A stretch of DNA of 64,000 bases from JAAYHG01 sp012735455 (GTDB lineage: Bacteria > Bacillota > DTU030 > DUMP01), in assembly GCA_050951365.1 (NCBI GenBank), contig JBMNIX010000009.1, positions 124,001 through 188,000 of the forward strand, in the 5' to 3' direction. The notes under the pieces were generated by a model. That model was given only the letters and a program-made list of their open reading frames with translations, had not been told where the DNA came from and did no database searches. Position 1 is the first letter of the stretch, and the number at the start of each line of letters is the position of its first letter. A program made the translations under genes and the position numbers. Below are positions 21,894 through 31,074 of this stretch, in pieces.

Positions 21894-24409
21894 TAAACCA
21901 CCCCCCGGTAAAAGTGACCCCGTGTCAGACCAGCCGGTGTCAATGACGCCAAAGCAGCCATCTCTACTTCTGCTGCTTCGCGCGAAAGCGGCTGCGTTAT
22001 TGCACGTCGGTAAGCTTCGACCACCTGTCGCACATACTCCAGCGAGCGGTTCCGGGCTTCTATGCGTACCAATGCAATCCCTGCGCGCTGCAAGCTAGTG
22101 AGATCGGCCAGCAGGCAGAGATCCATGGCGTTGAATATGTGCATTCGACAACTCTGATCGCAACCTAGGGGAAACCGGACACCTTTCCTGTCACTCAGGT
22201 AGAACTCATCTCCGCCACGGCACACCTGGGTGCAGGCAGACTGGTTACTGGCTCCGCCTAACACAGCTCCAGGAAGACAGTATCCAGAAACCATCATCTC
22301 CAACTGTCCTTGGACGACATATTCCAGCTCCGCTCTACCAGTTAGCAACCTTTCAATACCTGTACGGTTCAGCTCTGGTGAGAGAGTAAGTCTCTTTGCA
22401 CCGAGTTCCTCCCAACGCACCAGAGCCAGAGTGTTGAAGCTGTATAGAGGATAGTCAATATACAGGGTGGGAACCTTCAGATCCTGCGCCAGCCTCAGTG
22501 TTCCCAAGTTCCTCACCTGTACCGGTAGACCCAGTTCCATGGCAGCGGCAAAGAAGGCTTCAATTTGCCTAAGCTCGCCATCCGAGGTAATCCTGGGTGA
22601 AGACGCGGTCACCTCTCGCCCAGCCTTACGTGCCATTTCCGCCACCCGCACGAGATCAGCAGGTGAGACTGGTCTAGCACCGTAGTAGGTTTCGCCCCCC
22701 AGGTACACGACGTCTGCCCCTGCTTCCAGGGCAGCTCGCGCCTTAAGCACTGAGTTTACACTAACAGCAATGCGGAGTCCTTGTGGTTTGTTCTGATCTC
22801 TCCCCACTAGAAACTTATTAGGAGCACATACCCGAACACTAATCTCCTTGCGCTCATAAGGAGCCAGTCGAGCCTTAGTCAGCCTCTCTACGGCTTTGCG
22901 TCTCAGGGTATTCAGTTCACTAAATGGAACCATGGTGTCCGACGAAAGCCTTATGTCCAGCTGTTCCACCCGGTAGGGGGTGTTACCTAGCCGTAACAAT
23001 TGTTCGGCCACAACTTCGTGAGTAAGAGGGTGTTTTCGGGCCATCTGGGCTCTCTCGGTTCCTACAGCACAGCCTTCGTTTCCTTCACTGTCACGTATAA
23101 CAACTACCACCGGTTCCCCAACCTTCAGGGTGGCTTCAAGGGTTACAGGCACAATTTGACCACTGTTGGTTTCCTGATAAGCAGCCCGCGCCTGAGCCAG
23201 GAGTCGGGTATCGGACGTTTTAAATACCCTGGCTCCTGGCTTAACACTTTCCGGCAGATCTATCTCCACTACCTGTCCGGGCCCGGCAGCCCGCGCAGGC
23301 TGCCCCATAATATATAAGCGCCTTACCTCAGTACCGATGCACCTGCCCCGCTCGAGCGAGACTTCAATACCATCTCCAATGGCCAGGGACGCTTTTAGAT
23401 GAACCTTTGCTCTGCGCCCATGGCTCCCTATTGTCTGGCCTAAGAACACACCCCGGTTGCTAGAACGTTCATAGCCCATGAGGTTCCTACCTGGACACCC
23501 GTAGAGATATCCACGAGTAAAACCGCGATTAAAGACCTGGGCCAGATCATGCTCCATGCTGGCACTAACACCATATCTCTCTTTACCGTGTTCCCGGTAC
23601 AAATCAAGTGCACGACGGTAAATGCGCACAACTGTGGCCACATACTCGGGCCGCTTAGCCCGCCCCTCGATCTTAAAAGAATCAACCCCGGCTTCAACCA
23701 GCGCTGGTAGATCGTGAATGGTTGACAGGTCACGGGCACTGAGAAGGTAACGACCAATCCTTTCCGGATCGCAATAAGCCTTGCCCTTGTTATCTGTTAG
23801 GGTATACTCCCAGCGACAGGGTTGGGCGCAACGTCCTCTATTGCCACTGCGTCCCCCGATTAGGCTGCTCATTAGGCACTGTCCCGAGTAGCTGATACAA
23901 AGAGCACCGTGAATAAACACCTCAACCTCAAGGCCACTTTCACGTTTAATCTTTTCAATGGCCTTCAGGTCAAGTTCTCGGGCCAGCACTACCCTAGAGA
24001 AACCAAGCTCAGCCAGCAGCTTTGCCCCACCCACATTATGTACGCTCATCTGCGTGCTAGCCAACAGAGGCAGCTTGGGAACGCACCGCCGCGCCAAGTA
24101 CGCCAGCCCCATATCCTGAATAATGATGGCATCTACTCCTAGATTGTATACCTGAGCAAGGTACAAAGCAGCGTCATTCAGCTCGCTGTCAGCCAATAAA
24201 GTATTGAAAGTCAGATAAACCCTTGCGCCACGTACGTGTGCAAACTCAATTGCTTCGGCTAGCTCATCTAAGTCAAAGTTGGCCGCATAGCCCCGGGCAT
24301 TAAACGCCTTGCCTCCTAAGTAGACGGCATCAGCGCCACTGTTGAGGGCAGCCTTTAGCGCTTCCATGTTTCCTGCCGGGGCCATGAGCTCGGGTGCTTT
24401 TTCCATCAT
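21893..24409 (-). CDS. U32 family protein with DUF3656 (RlhA/TrhP-like)
   Basis: An 838-residue member of the U32 group, called peptidases historically. The E. coli relatives RlhA and TrhP hydroxylate 23S rRNA and tRNA uridine-34 using prephenate. The N-terminal half has ELMAPAGNMEALKAALNSGA, SGQCLMSSLIGGRSGNRGRC and AQPCRW, the typical U32 signature with cysteines for an Fe-S cluster. A second TIM-barrel-like half repeats the GADVVYLGGE theme (about residue 565) and ends with more cysteines (CTQVC, CDQSC). Two U32 modules in one chain are characteristic of the long form. The exact substrate is unknown. Confidence 0.88.
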   Translation of the reverse strand: MMEKAPELMAPAGNMEALKAALNSGADAVYLGGKAFNARGYAANFDLDELAEAIEFAHVRGARVYLTFNTLLADSELNDAALYLAQVYNLGVDAIIIQDMGLAYLARRCVPKLPLLASTQMSVHNVGGAKLLAELGFSRVVLARELDLKAIEKIKRESGLEVEVFIHGALCISYSGQCLMSSLIGGRSGNRGRCAQPCRWEYTLTDNKGKAYCDPERIGRYLLSARDLSTIHDLPALVEAGVDSFKIEGRAKRPEYVATVVRIYRRALDLYREHGKERYGVSASMEHDLAQVFNRGFTRGYLYGCPGRNLMGYERSSNRGVFLGQTIGSHGRRAKVHLKASLAIGDGIEVSLERGRCIGTEVRRLYIMGQPARAAGPGQVVEIDLPESVKPGARVFKTSDTRLLAQARAAYQETNSGQIVPVTLEATLKVGEPVVVVIRDSEGNEGCAVGTERAQMARKHPLTHEVVAEQLLRLGNTPYRVEQLDIRLSSDTMVPFSELNTLRRKAVERLTKARLAPYERKEISVRVCAPNKFLVGRDQNKPQGLRIAVSVNSVLKARAALEAGADVVYLGGETYYGARPVSPADLVRVAEMARKAGREVTASSPRITSDGELRQIEAFFAAAMELGLPVQVRNLGTLRLAQDLKVPTLYIDYPLYSFNTLALVRWEELGAKRLTLSPELNRTGIERLLTGRAELEYVVQGQLEMMVSGYCLPGAVLGGASNQSACTQVCRGGDEFYLSDRKGVRFPLGCDQSCRMHIFNAMDLCLLADLTSLQRAGIALVRIEARNRSLEYVRQVVEAYRRAITQPLSREAAEVEMAALASLTPAGLTRGHFYRGVV

Positions 24410-24444
24410 GAAGCCTCTCTTTCCTTAGGCCGACAACACCGGTC

Positions 24445-26190
24445 CTAGCCGATCCCCGTCTTGCCGCGGCGTTCCGCCAAGAAAGCTTCCAACCGCCCTC
24501 CAGGCCAGCTGTTAATAACATCGTCTGCACTCAGTCCAGCCCGGCAGGCAACACTTACCCCAAACTCAATGTCCGCTAAGCGCCTAGCATCATGGGCATC
24601 GGTGTTGATAGCCAATTTAATCCCTAGCTCTTTTGCCCGCCGTGCCCACTCCGCACTAAGATCTAAGCGCTCTGGAGAGGAGTTTATCTCCAGAACCTTG
24701 CCGTACCGCTGAGCAGTAGCAAGCACTGCTTCCAAATCCACAGCATAGGGATCCCGTCGGCCAAGGAGTCGCCCGCTGGGATGAGCCAGTATGTCAACAG
24801 CTGGGTGCTCCAATGCACGTAAAATACGCCGTGTCATGGTAGCACGGTCCTGCTTGAACCTGGAGTGGACCGATGCGATCACCAAATCTCTTTCGGCCAG
24901 CACATCATCTGGCAAGTCTAGTTGCCCATCGGCCAGAATATCAACTTCTGTACCGGAAAAAATCTTGAGGCTTGGGAACTGGCTCCGCACCTGTTGTATC
25001 TCTTGCATCTGTTCCCGCAGACGGTCCGGTGAAAGTCCGCGGGCAATGCTAAGGGACTGGGAATGATCAGTGACGGCGATGTATTCATAGCCTCTGTTTA
25101 CAGCAACCTGAGCCATGCCCGAGATGCTTTCACTACCGTCGCTCCAATTTGTGTGCAGGTGTAGATCGCCGCGGATCAGTTCTGTGGTTATCAGCTCGGG
25201 AAGTTCTCCCTTGGCAGTCGCCAGCACCTCTCCCCTACCCTGCCTGAGCTCTGGTGGAACATAGGCTAGGCCGAGAGCGCAGTACAGTTCTTCTTCTGTC
25301 TCGACTCCGGTCCTAGTACCAAGCCTTAGCGGCTTATCTGAGCTTAAAGCTATTCCCTGCTGCGCCGCCCAAGACACGAGTTCCTGCCAATGGGCACTGT
25401 TGCCTGTGTAATAGCACAGGGCGTTGGAATAGACATCCGGTTCCACAACCACAAGAGTCGCCTGGACACCGATGCCAATAATAACAATTGCCTCATTACT
25501 GCTTCGCCCGATGACCTCTCGTACGTAGGGCGCAGCGCAAAAGGTAGATAAAACCTCTTCCCTATCGGCAGGCGCAGGTACAGCTGCCACCAGCAACAAT
25601 CCGTCCACTAGTTCTTCCCGGCGGCGAACACCCCCAGCCACGCTTACCTTCTCTACCTGAGGCATGAGACTTAGCATCTCCTGCAGTTCGCTGGCTACAG
25701 TGTAAACCAAACCCAACGGCATGCCGCGTGGACGCGAGCGCAAAAGGTCAATCCCACTCTTGATGGCCAATTCCGTCTTAACCCCTAGACCAGGAAGATC
25801 ACGCAGCTTCTTGGCCTTGGCCGCCTTCTCCAACTCGAACACAGTACTGATGCCGAGATGCTTGTGTATTGTTCGCACTGTTTGTGGTCCAACCCCAGGA
25901 AGGGTCAACATCTGACGCAGGCCTGCTGGAACCTCCTGGCGTAACTGCGTTAAGTAGGCGAGGGAACCAGTCGTAACGAGCTCCTCGATCTTTGCCGCCA
26001 AAGCGGAACCTATGCCGGGAAGCTCGGTTAACCTTCCTGCGGCGGCATAGTCCCTTATATCTTCGTCCAGTTCGGCCAGTAGGCGTGCCCCTTGGCGGTA
26101 AGCCCGCACTTTAAACGGGCTCTCGCCCTTGATTTCCAACAGGTCAGCAATCTCAAGAAAGACCCAGGATATCTCAAGGTTGTTCAGTAT
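24445..26190 (-). CDS. polX: DNA polymerase X / PHP-domain exonuclease
   Basis: A family X DNA polymerase with a C-terminal PHP phosphoesterase domain, about 581 residues, acting in gap-filling repair. The N-terminal helix-hairpin-helix region (LPGIGSALAAKIEEL and LPGVGPQTVRTIHKHLG) is followed by the polymerase core and by PHP motifs GDLHLHTNWSDG, VTDHSQS, HPSGRLLG and NTDAHD. Homology begins at NNLEISWVFLEIADLLE. Just upstream is a strong GGAAGGAGG, but the codons at the right distance are ATA (26190, six bases) and CTG (26187, nine bases). The nearest ATG in frame lies about 170 bases further, inside cvpA. A rare start codon is therefore likely. Confidence 0.9.
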   Translation of the reverse strand: MLNNLEISWVFLEIADLLEIKGESPFKVRAYRQGARLLAELDEDIRDYAAAGRLTELPGIGSALAAKIEELVTTGSLAYLTQLRQEVPAGLRQMLTLPGVGPQTVRTIHKHLGISTVFELEKAAKAKKLRDLPGLGVKTELAIKSGIDLLRSRPRGMPLGLVYTVASELQEMLSLMPQVEKVSVAGGVRRREELVDGLLLVAAVPAPADREEVLSTFCAAPYVREVIGRSSNEAIVIIGIGVQATLVVVEPDVYSNALCYYTGNSAHWQELVSWAAQQGIALSSDKPLRLGTRTGVETEEELYCALGLAYVPPELRQGRGEVLATAKGELPELITTELIRGDLHLHTNWSDGSESISGMAQVAVNRGYEYIAVTDHSQSLSIARGLSPDRLREQMQEIQQVRSQFPSLKIFSGTEVDILADGQLDLPDDVLAERDLVIASVHSRFKQDRATMTRRILRALEHPAVDILAHPSGRLLGRRDPYAVDLEAVLATAQRYGKVLEINSSPERLDLSAEWARRAKELGIKLAINTDAHDARRLADIEFGVSVACRAGLSADDVINSWPGGRLEAFLAERRGKTGIG

Positions 26191-26237
26191 GGTTGCCCTC
26201 CTTCCTACCCTACTAACTTGCCCACAGCAAATTGACC

Positions 26238-26786
26238 TTACGCCAAACAAGAGGAAGGACAGCTGGTCTGCTGCCCTCCTGGATAATAACGTGTCGGCGA
26301 TAGTACAGGTGCAAGCTCCCGCCAGAAAAAACGCATAAACACAGGCGCCGCCGACCAAAAGTATTGGCCTAACTCAGACTCCTGCACGGCTTGGGTTAGC
26401 TGTGGCCATGGCAACCAAGTAAAGAGACTGAGAACTAACATTACTACCAAGGAACCAACCAAGAGTCCAAGCCCAGCCCCAGCCAAGTGGTCTACGCCAC
26501 AAATACCAGGTGCACTAATAGCCCTTCTAAGAAGCTCACCGATGAAACGGAGTGAGTACCTGCCAATGAGAAATATCCCTAGAAAGGCCAACGTTAGGAG
26601 CAACCAAGATGGCCCAACAAGGTGCTCACCCAATACCGCCGCTACTTCTCCACTGTAGCGCAGAGCCAACCAGCCACCCAGGATTAGACCTCCAAAGCTG
26701 GCCACCATTCCGATAAAACCTGCACGCCAACCGGTGAACATCTCGACTCCCAATATAACAAGAATGGCCACGTCCAGCCAGTTCAC
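26238..26786 (-). CDS. CvpA family membrane protein
   Basis: A 182-residue protein with four predicted membrane helices. The start MNWLDVAILVILGVEMFTGW and the GFIGMVASFGGLILGGWLA segment are typical of CvpA/colicin V production family proteins, whose role is linked to envelope homeostasis and cell division in several bacteria. It sits between zapA and polX, two bases after zapA, an arrangement common in Firmicutes. Confidence 0.88.
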   Translation of the reverse strand: MNWLDVAILVILGVEMFTGWRAGFIGMVASFGGLILGGWLALRYSGEVAAVLGEHLVGPSWLLLTLAFLGIFLIGRYSLRFIGELLRRAISAPGICGVDHLAGAGLGLLVGSLVVMLVLSLFTWLPWPQLTQAVQESELGQYFWSAAPVFMRFFWRELAPVLSPTRYYPGGQQTSCPSSCLA

Positions 26787-26788
26787 TG

Positions 26789-27067
26789 CTAGTCGCCTCC
26801 GGCGATCTCTGCGCCCGTTTCCTGCAGCAGCTCGAGCAATTCCTCGTAGTCCGCCTTGACACGAAACAGCTCGGCACTAATGTTCACAGCAGCCAAAATG
26901 GCGACCTGCATGGTGCTAAGATAAGGATTGGACTGTCTGATCTCCGCCATCACCGAGTCCACATAGCTGCCTAAACGTTTAATGTGTTCGGGTGTAGACT
27001 TACCTTTTACTACATAGTCTTCACCCATAATGCGCACAGATACCTTATTTAGCGTTCCCTCCGCCAT
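26789..27067 (-). CDS. zapA: cell division protein ZapA
   Basis: A small FtsZ-associated protein that promotes Z-ring bundling, 92 residues from the ATG at 27067 (preceded by GAGGGTGA). The VSVRIMGEDYVVKGKSTPEH start and the NPYLSTMQVAILAAVNISAE helix are the family signature, followed by a short coiled coil. In-frame extension to 27199 overlaps pheT and is unlikely. Confidence 0.9.
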   Translation of the reverse strand: MAEGTLNKVSVRIMGEDYVVKGKSTPEHIKRLGSYVDSVMAEIRQSNPYLSTMQVAILAAVNISAELFRVKADYEELLELLQETGAEIAGGD

Positions 27068-27152
27068 AGCTCTCACCCTCATCCGCTTTGCGGCACTTAT
27101 ACTCATTCTTGGTATTCCGCGTCGCAAAGGGAAAATCCTGCTTTTGCTCCAG

Positions 27153-29573
27153 CTATGAGCGCACCTTAGCTCCCAGTTTGTCCTCGGCTGTCCGGACAAT
27201 TCTCACCAACACTGGTTCTACTTCCTCTTCCGTCAACGTGCGATCCGGTGCTTGGAATACAAGGGAGTAGGCTAAGCTCTTGAAGCCTCTGGGTACCTGT
27301 TCACCGGTATAAAGATCAAAAAGCTCAACACTCGTAAGGAGGGGGGCACCCGTAGCCAAGATAGTAGCTTGAACCTCCTCAGCCGGCATAGCCTCTGGTA
27401 CCAGCAAGGCCAAATCCCTCTCCACGCCGGGGAAGCGCGGCCAGGGTTTGAACCTCGGTGTTAGATTAGCCTTAGCACCGAAACGCTCCAGATCTAGTTC
27501 TAGTGCATACACGCGACCAGACAGTTCAAAAGCTGCGATGACATCCGGATGTAATTCTCCAAGGGTCGCTAAGTCCTGATTCCCAACCGTGAACCTAGCT
27601 TGTCGACCAGGGTGGTAGTAAACCTCGGTGCTAGGCAAGAACTTGCCCGTAATCTTGCATAAGTCAACCAGTGTCTCAAGGAGCCCCTTGATTCGGTAAA
27701 AGTCGTTGTCTTGTGCGTCATATTGCCAAGTGGCCTCTTCTCGTGGCCCAGCCAACACCACCACCAGGTGTCTAGGCATATCAGGCAGCTCTGTCAGAGG
27801 TAGGTCCTTGGGCCAGTACACACGGTTTACCTCGAAGATGTTCACTGGGCCTCTCTTACGCCGCTGGTTAAGGGCTGCCACTTCTAAGAGGCTGGGTAAC
27901 AGTGTGGTTCGCATAACAGACTGTTCCTCGGTTAGTGGGTGCAGTAAGCTTACAAGGCGCCGACGGCAATCCGTGTCCTTGAGTCCCAGTTTGTCTAGCT
28001 CATTAGGGTTGACAAAGCTGTAGGTCTGCACCTCATCGAGCCCACAACCACGGAGAATCTCTTTCACCTTATCCTCGATCTGCATCATGAATGGCTTTTT
28101 CCCTACCTGAAGGAAACCATCCAATGTGGTTGCCGGAATCTTAGAGAACCCATAAAGGCGGGCAATCTCCTCTACAAAGTCTGCCTCTAGCTGCAGGTCG
28201 GGACGGAAGGTGGGAACCTGAACAACCAACCGATCTTCTGTCTCCCTTACCAACTCCAAGTGCAGGCGTCTCAAGGCAGAACGCATAAAGTCGTCGCTTA
28301 CAGGAGCACCGATCAGTTGTCTGATGCGTTCAGGACGAATTTCTACTTCCCACGGTGTAACTGGTCTTGGGTACAGGTCTATTCTGCCTGCCATAACCTT
28401 ACCTGCGCCAAGCTCCTGGACAAGATTACATGCCCGTTCTAGAGCAAAAACAACACCGCCCGGATCAACACCTCGCTCAAAACGGCTTGATGCTTCAGTA
28501 CGCATTCCGAGGCTCTTAGCTGTACGCCGCACATTAATATTGTGAAAGGCAGCTGCCTCCAGCATAACTGTTGTTGTTTCCGATGTAATTTCGGACATGA
28601 GCCCGCCCATAATGCCGGCCAAGCCCACGGGCTCCTTAGCGTCGGCGATCACAAGCATTTCCTCGCTAAGTATGCGCTCGCTCCCATCCAGGGTCAGAAG
28701 CTTTTCTCCAGGGCGCGCCCGGCGGACAATAATCTGCCTCTCCGCCAAACGGGTGTAGTCAAAGGCGTGTAGTGGCTGACCCGTTTCCAGCATAACATAG
28801 TTGGTTACGTCCACTATATTGTTGATGGGGCGCATCCCAGCCGCACGCAAGCGTTGTTGCATCCAAGCGGGAGACGGTTCAATGTTAATGTCGGTGAGCA
28901 CACGAGCCGCGTAACGGAAACACAGATCCGGATCGGCAATACTTATCGTAAGGTGTTCTGTAATATCGCCGGGAGACTCTGGTACCTCAGTACATGGCAA
29001 CTTCACTTTTCCCCCTGCAATGGCAGCCACCTCCCGGGCCACGCCGATAATACTGAGACAATCAGGGCGATTGGGGGTAATGTCCAGAACAAAGACAACC
29101 TCCTCACTCCCCAAGACTGTGTTGATATCGGCGCCCAAAGTTGCCTCCCCCGTCAGAATAAGAATCCCTGCCTCCTCTGGCCCGTCTTCGGTCAGACCAA
29201 GTTCACGGACGGAACAGAGCATACCCTGCGATTCCACTCCACGGAAGCGCGTCGTCTCAATGGTCTGTCCGCCCGGCAGCACCGCCCCCGGCAAAGCCAA
29301 TGGAACCCGCGCGCCCACCACTACATTCTGGGCTCCTGTTACCACTTGGTAAGACCCCGCATGGCCAGCATCTACCTGAAGTACCCAAAGGTGCTCCGTC
29401 CCGGGAAGGGGTGCCATGGCTTTAACCTCAGCCACGACAACACCTTCGGCGCCTAGGCCGAATCGCTCCACACTATCCACCGCCAAACCAGCCAGGGTTA
29501 GTCGTTCTGCTAACTCTTCCGGTGGCAAGTCAGTATCAACGTAGTTTTTTAACCATGAGTACGGTATGCGCAT
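27153..29573 (-). CDS. pheT: phenylalanyl-tRNA synthetase beta subunit
   Basis: The 806-residue beta chain of the alpha2-beta2 enzyme. It shows the start MRIPYSWLKNYVDTDLPPEE, the EMAP/OB tRNA-binding domain (GVVVAEVKAMAPLPGTEHLW), B1-B5 editing regions, PNRPDCLS, and a C-terminal ferredoxin-fold anticodon-binding domain with FPGVERDLALLV. It follows pheS by 14 bases and shares its T-box leader. Confidence 0.97.
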   Translation of the reverse strand: MRIPYSWLKNYVDTDLPPEELAERLTLAGLAVDSVERFGLGAEGVVVAEVKAMAPLPGTEHLWVLQVDAGHAGSYQVVTGAQNVVVGARVPLALPGAVLPGGQTIETTRFRGVESQGMLCSVRELGLTEDGPEEAGILILTGEATLGADINTVLGSEEVVFVLDITPNRPDCLSIIGVAREVAAIAGGKVKLPCTEVPESPGDITEHLTISIADPDLCFRYAARVLTDINIEPSPAWMQQRLRAAGMRPINNIVDVTNYVMLETGQPLHAFDYTRLAERQIIVRRARPGEKLLTLDGSERILSEEMLVIADAKEPVGLAGIMGGLMSEITSETTTVMLEAAAFHNINVRRTAKSLGMRTEASSRFERGVDPGGVVFALERACNLVQELGAGKVMAGRIDLYPRPVTPWEVEIRPERIRQLIGAPVSDDFMRSALRRLHLELVRETEDRLVVQVPTFRPDLQLEADFVEEIARLYGFSKIPATTLDGFLQVGKKPFMMQIEDKVKEILRGCGLDEVQTYSFVNPNELDKLGLKDTDCRRRLVSLLHPLTEEQSVMRTTLLPSLLEVAALNQRRKRGPVNIFEVNRVYWPKDLPLTELPDMPRHLVVVLAGPREEATWQYDAQDNDFYRIKGLLETLVDLCKITGKFLPSTEVYYHPGRQARFTVGNQDLATLGELHPDVIAAFELSGRVYALELDLERFGAKANLTPRFKPWPRFPGVERDLALLVPEAMPAEEVQATILATGAPLLTSVELFDLYTGEQVPRGFKSLAYSLVFQAPDRTLTEEEVEPVLVRIVRTAEDKLGAKVRS

Positions 29574-29587
29574 GTTACTTTCCCTCC

Positions 29588-30613
29588 CTAAAACTGGTGC
29601 AGGAAACGCAAGTCGTTCTCGTAAAACAAGCGGATGTCGTCAATACCATACTTGAGCATGGCAATACGGTCCGGTCCCATGCCAATAGCAAAAGCAGAAA
29701 CCTTATTGGGATCGTAGCCTGCAATCTCTAGTTCCCGCGGATGAGTCATACCGCAACCGAGAATCTCCAGCCATCCTGTGCCCTTACAGACGCTGCAGCC
29801 TTTACCTCCGCACTTGAGACAAGAGATATCCACCTCAGCGCTGGGCTCGGTAAAAGGAAAGAAGCTGGGACGCAAACGCACCTCTCGATCTTTACCAAAC
29901 ATCTCATGAACAAACGTCGTGAGAGTCCACTTAAGGTGGGAAAACTTGATTTCCTTATCCACGGCCAACACTTCTACCTGATAGAACATGGGTGAGTGGG
30001 TAGCGTCGGCCGGATCACGTCGGTAACATCGGCCCGGACAAATCACTCGCACCGGCGTCTCAGGGGCCATGCGTTCCAGTATGCGCGCCTCAAAAGGCGA
30101 AGTATGCGTACGCAGCAAGATCTCATCTGTAATGTAAAATGTGTCCTGCATATCCCGCGCCGGGTGATCCTTAGGAATATTCAGGGCTTCGAAGTTGTAG
30201 TAATCATACTCCACCTCTGGCCCTTCTTCTAAGTCGAAGCCCATGCGCTGGAAGATGTCTATTATTTCATCGAGCACCCAAGTCAGGGGGTGCTTGCGAC
30301 CCAGAACAGGGCGAATGCCAGGCAGTGTTATGTCTAGCCGCTCTTGTTCTAGTTGGATATTACGTAACATGCGGCCAATGGCCTGCGATTTATCTCGTAA
30401 CTTGTTTTCTAGCTTATCCCGAATCTCATTGGCCAACTGACCAATACCAGGGCGTTCCTCGGGAGGCACATCTTTCATGCTTCTTAAGATCTGGGTAAGT
30501 TCGCCCTTACGCCCCAGAAAACGCACCCTCAGTCCATCCAACTCCTCTAGGGTTTGAGCCGCCTCTACTGCCTGAACCGCCGCTTCCGCCAGCGTTCTCA
30601 ATTTCACATGCAC
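29588..30613 (-). CDS. pheS: phenylalanyl-tRNA synthetase alpha subunit
   Basis: The catalytic alpha chain, 341 residues from a GTG at 30613, six bases after AGGAGGG. Class II motif 2 (HTSPFEARILER, RCYRRDPADATHSPMF) and motif 3 (GYDPNKVSAFAIGMGPDRIA) are intact, as is the GCGMTHPREL phenylalanine-binding region. A cysteine cluster (CLKCGGKGCSVCKG) before it is a zinc-ribbon-like insertion seen in several Firmicutes. The in-frame extension to 30739 crosses the T-box and is not coding. Confidence 0.97.
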   Translation of the reverse strand: MHVKLRTLAEAAVQAVEAAQTLEELDGLRVRFLGRKGELTQILRSMKDVPPEERPGIGQLANEIRDKLENKLRDKSQAIGRMLRNIQLEQERLDITLPGIRPVLGRKHPLTWVLDEIIDIFQRMGFDLEEGPEVEYDYYNFEALNIPKDHPARDMQDTFYITDEILLRTHTSPFEARILERMAPETPVRVICPGRCYRRDPADATHSPMFYQVEVLAVDKEIKFSHLKWTLTTFVHEMFGKDREVRLRPSFFPFTEPSAEVDISCLKCGGKGCSVCKGTGWLEILGCGMTHPRELEIAGYDPNKVSAFAIGMGPDRIAMLKYGIDDIRLFYENDLRFLHQF

Positions 30614-30632
30614 AAGTATCCCTCCTCCAATA

Positions 30633-30900
30633 ATAAAAATAGCTTTCATCCCTAAGGGACGAAAGCTACTCTTCCGTGGTGCCACCCTGCTTCGGTACCC
30701 CGTTGTACCCTCACAGCCTGTAACGCGGCTAACCGGCACGGCCTACCAGCCCACAGCTTTCAGCCTGCGGCTCAGAAGTGAACTTCGACCGGGCCGTACC
30801 CAGGAGGAGCTTGCAGTCGCTGGCTCCCCCTCCCTGTGGGGGCAGTCCGGCCTACTCTCTTCGTCCTCGCCAGCCTTCTGTAGATCTGCTTTTGACTGCT
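30633..30900 (-). promoter_or_regulatory. phenylalanine T-box leader with terminator
   Basis: The T-box AGGGTGGCACCACG is at 30677-30690. The specifier region reads GAAGTTCACTTCTGAG, giving TTC (30780-30782) for phenylalanine. The terminator AGCTTTCGTCCC / GGGATGAAAGCT with ATTTTT follows at 30633-30667, 20 bases before pheS. Confidence 0.93.
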
Positions 30901-30962
30901 ACTAGCGTTACTGCAGGATCAGCTTCCGGTATACCAGATAGGCAATGACCGACCCGGTGGTT

Positions 30963-30998
30963 TCAAACACACGCCAGAAAGAAGTCCGCGGCCATCAT
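30963..30998 (-). other. possible 11-codon leader peptide upstream of the pheS T-box
   Basis: The 5' part of the long pheS leader contains ATG-ATG with an AGGGGTGG seven bases upstream, encoding MMAADFFLACV and a stop, with adjacent TTC and TTT codons. It may be a chance frame. Confidence 0.25.
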
Positions 30999-31044
30999 GC
31001 GCTATCCACCCCTTTGTATTGTAGTGGGGAATTCTTGGCTTCCG

Positions 31045-31074
31045 ATTATAGCATACCGGCCCAGCCTTTTACAA
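31045..31074 (-). promoter_or_regulatory. pheST leader promoter (sigma-A)
   Basis: TTGTAA (31069-31074) and TATAAT (31045-31050) are 18 bases apart. The -35 box overlaps the last codons of the RNA methyltransferase gene. The resulting leader is about 420 bases long. Confidence 0.7.

Noticed and set aside
26191..26358. polX extension to the ATG at 26358
   Set aside because: It overlaps cvpA, adds 56 residues without family similarity and leaves the strong ribosome binding site inside the gene.
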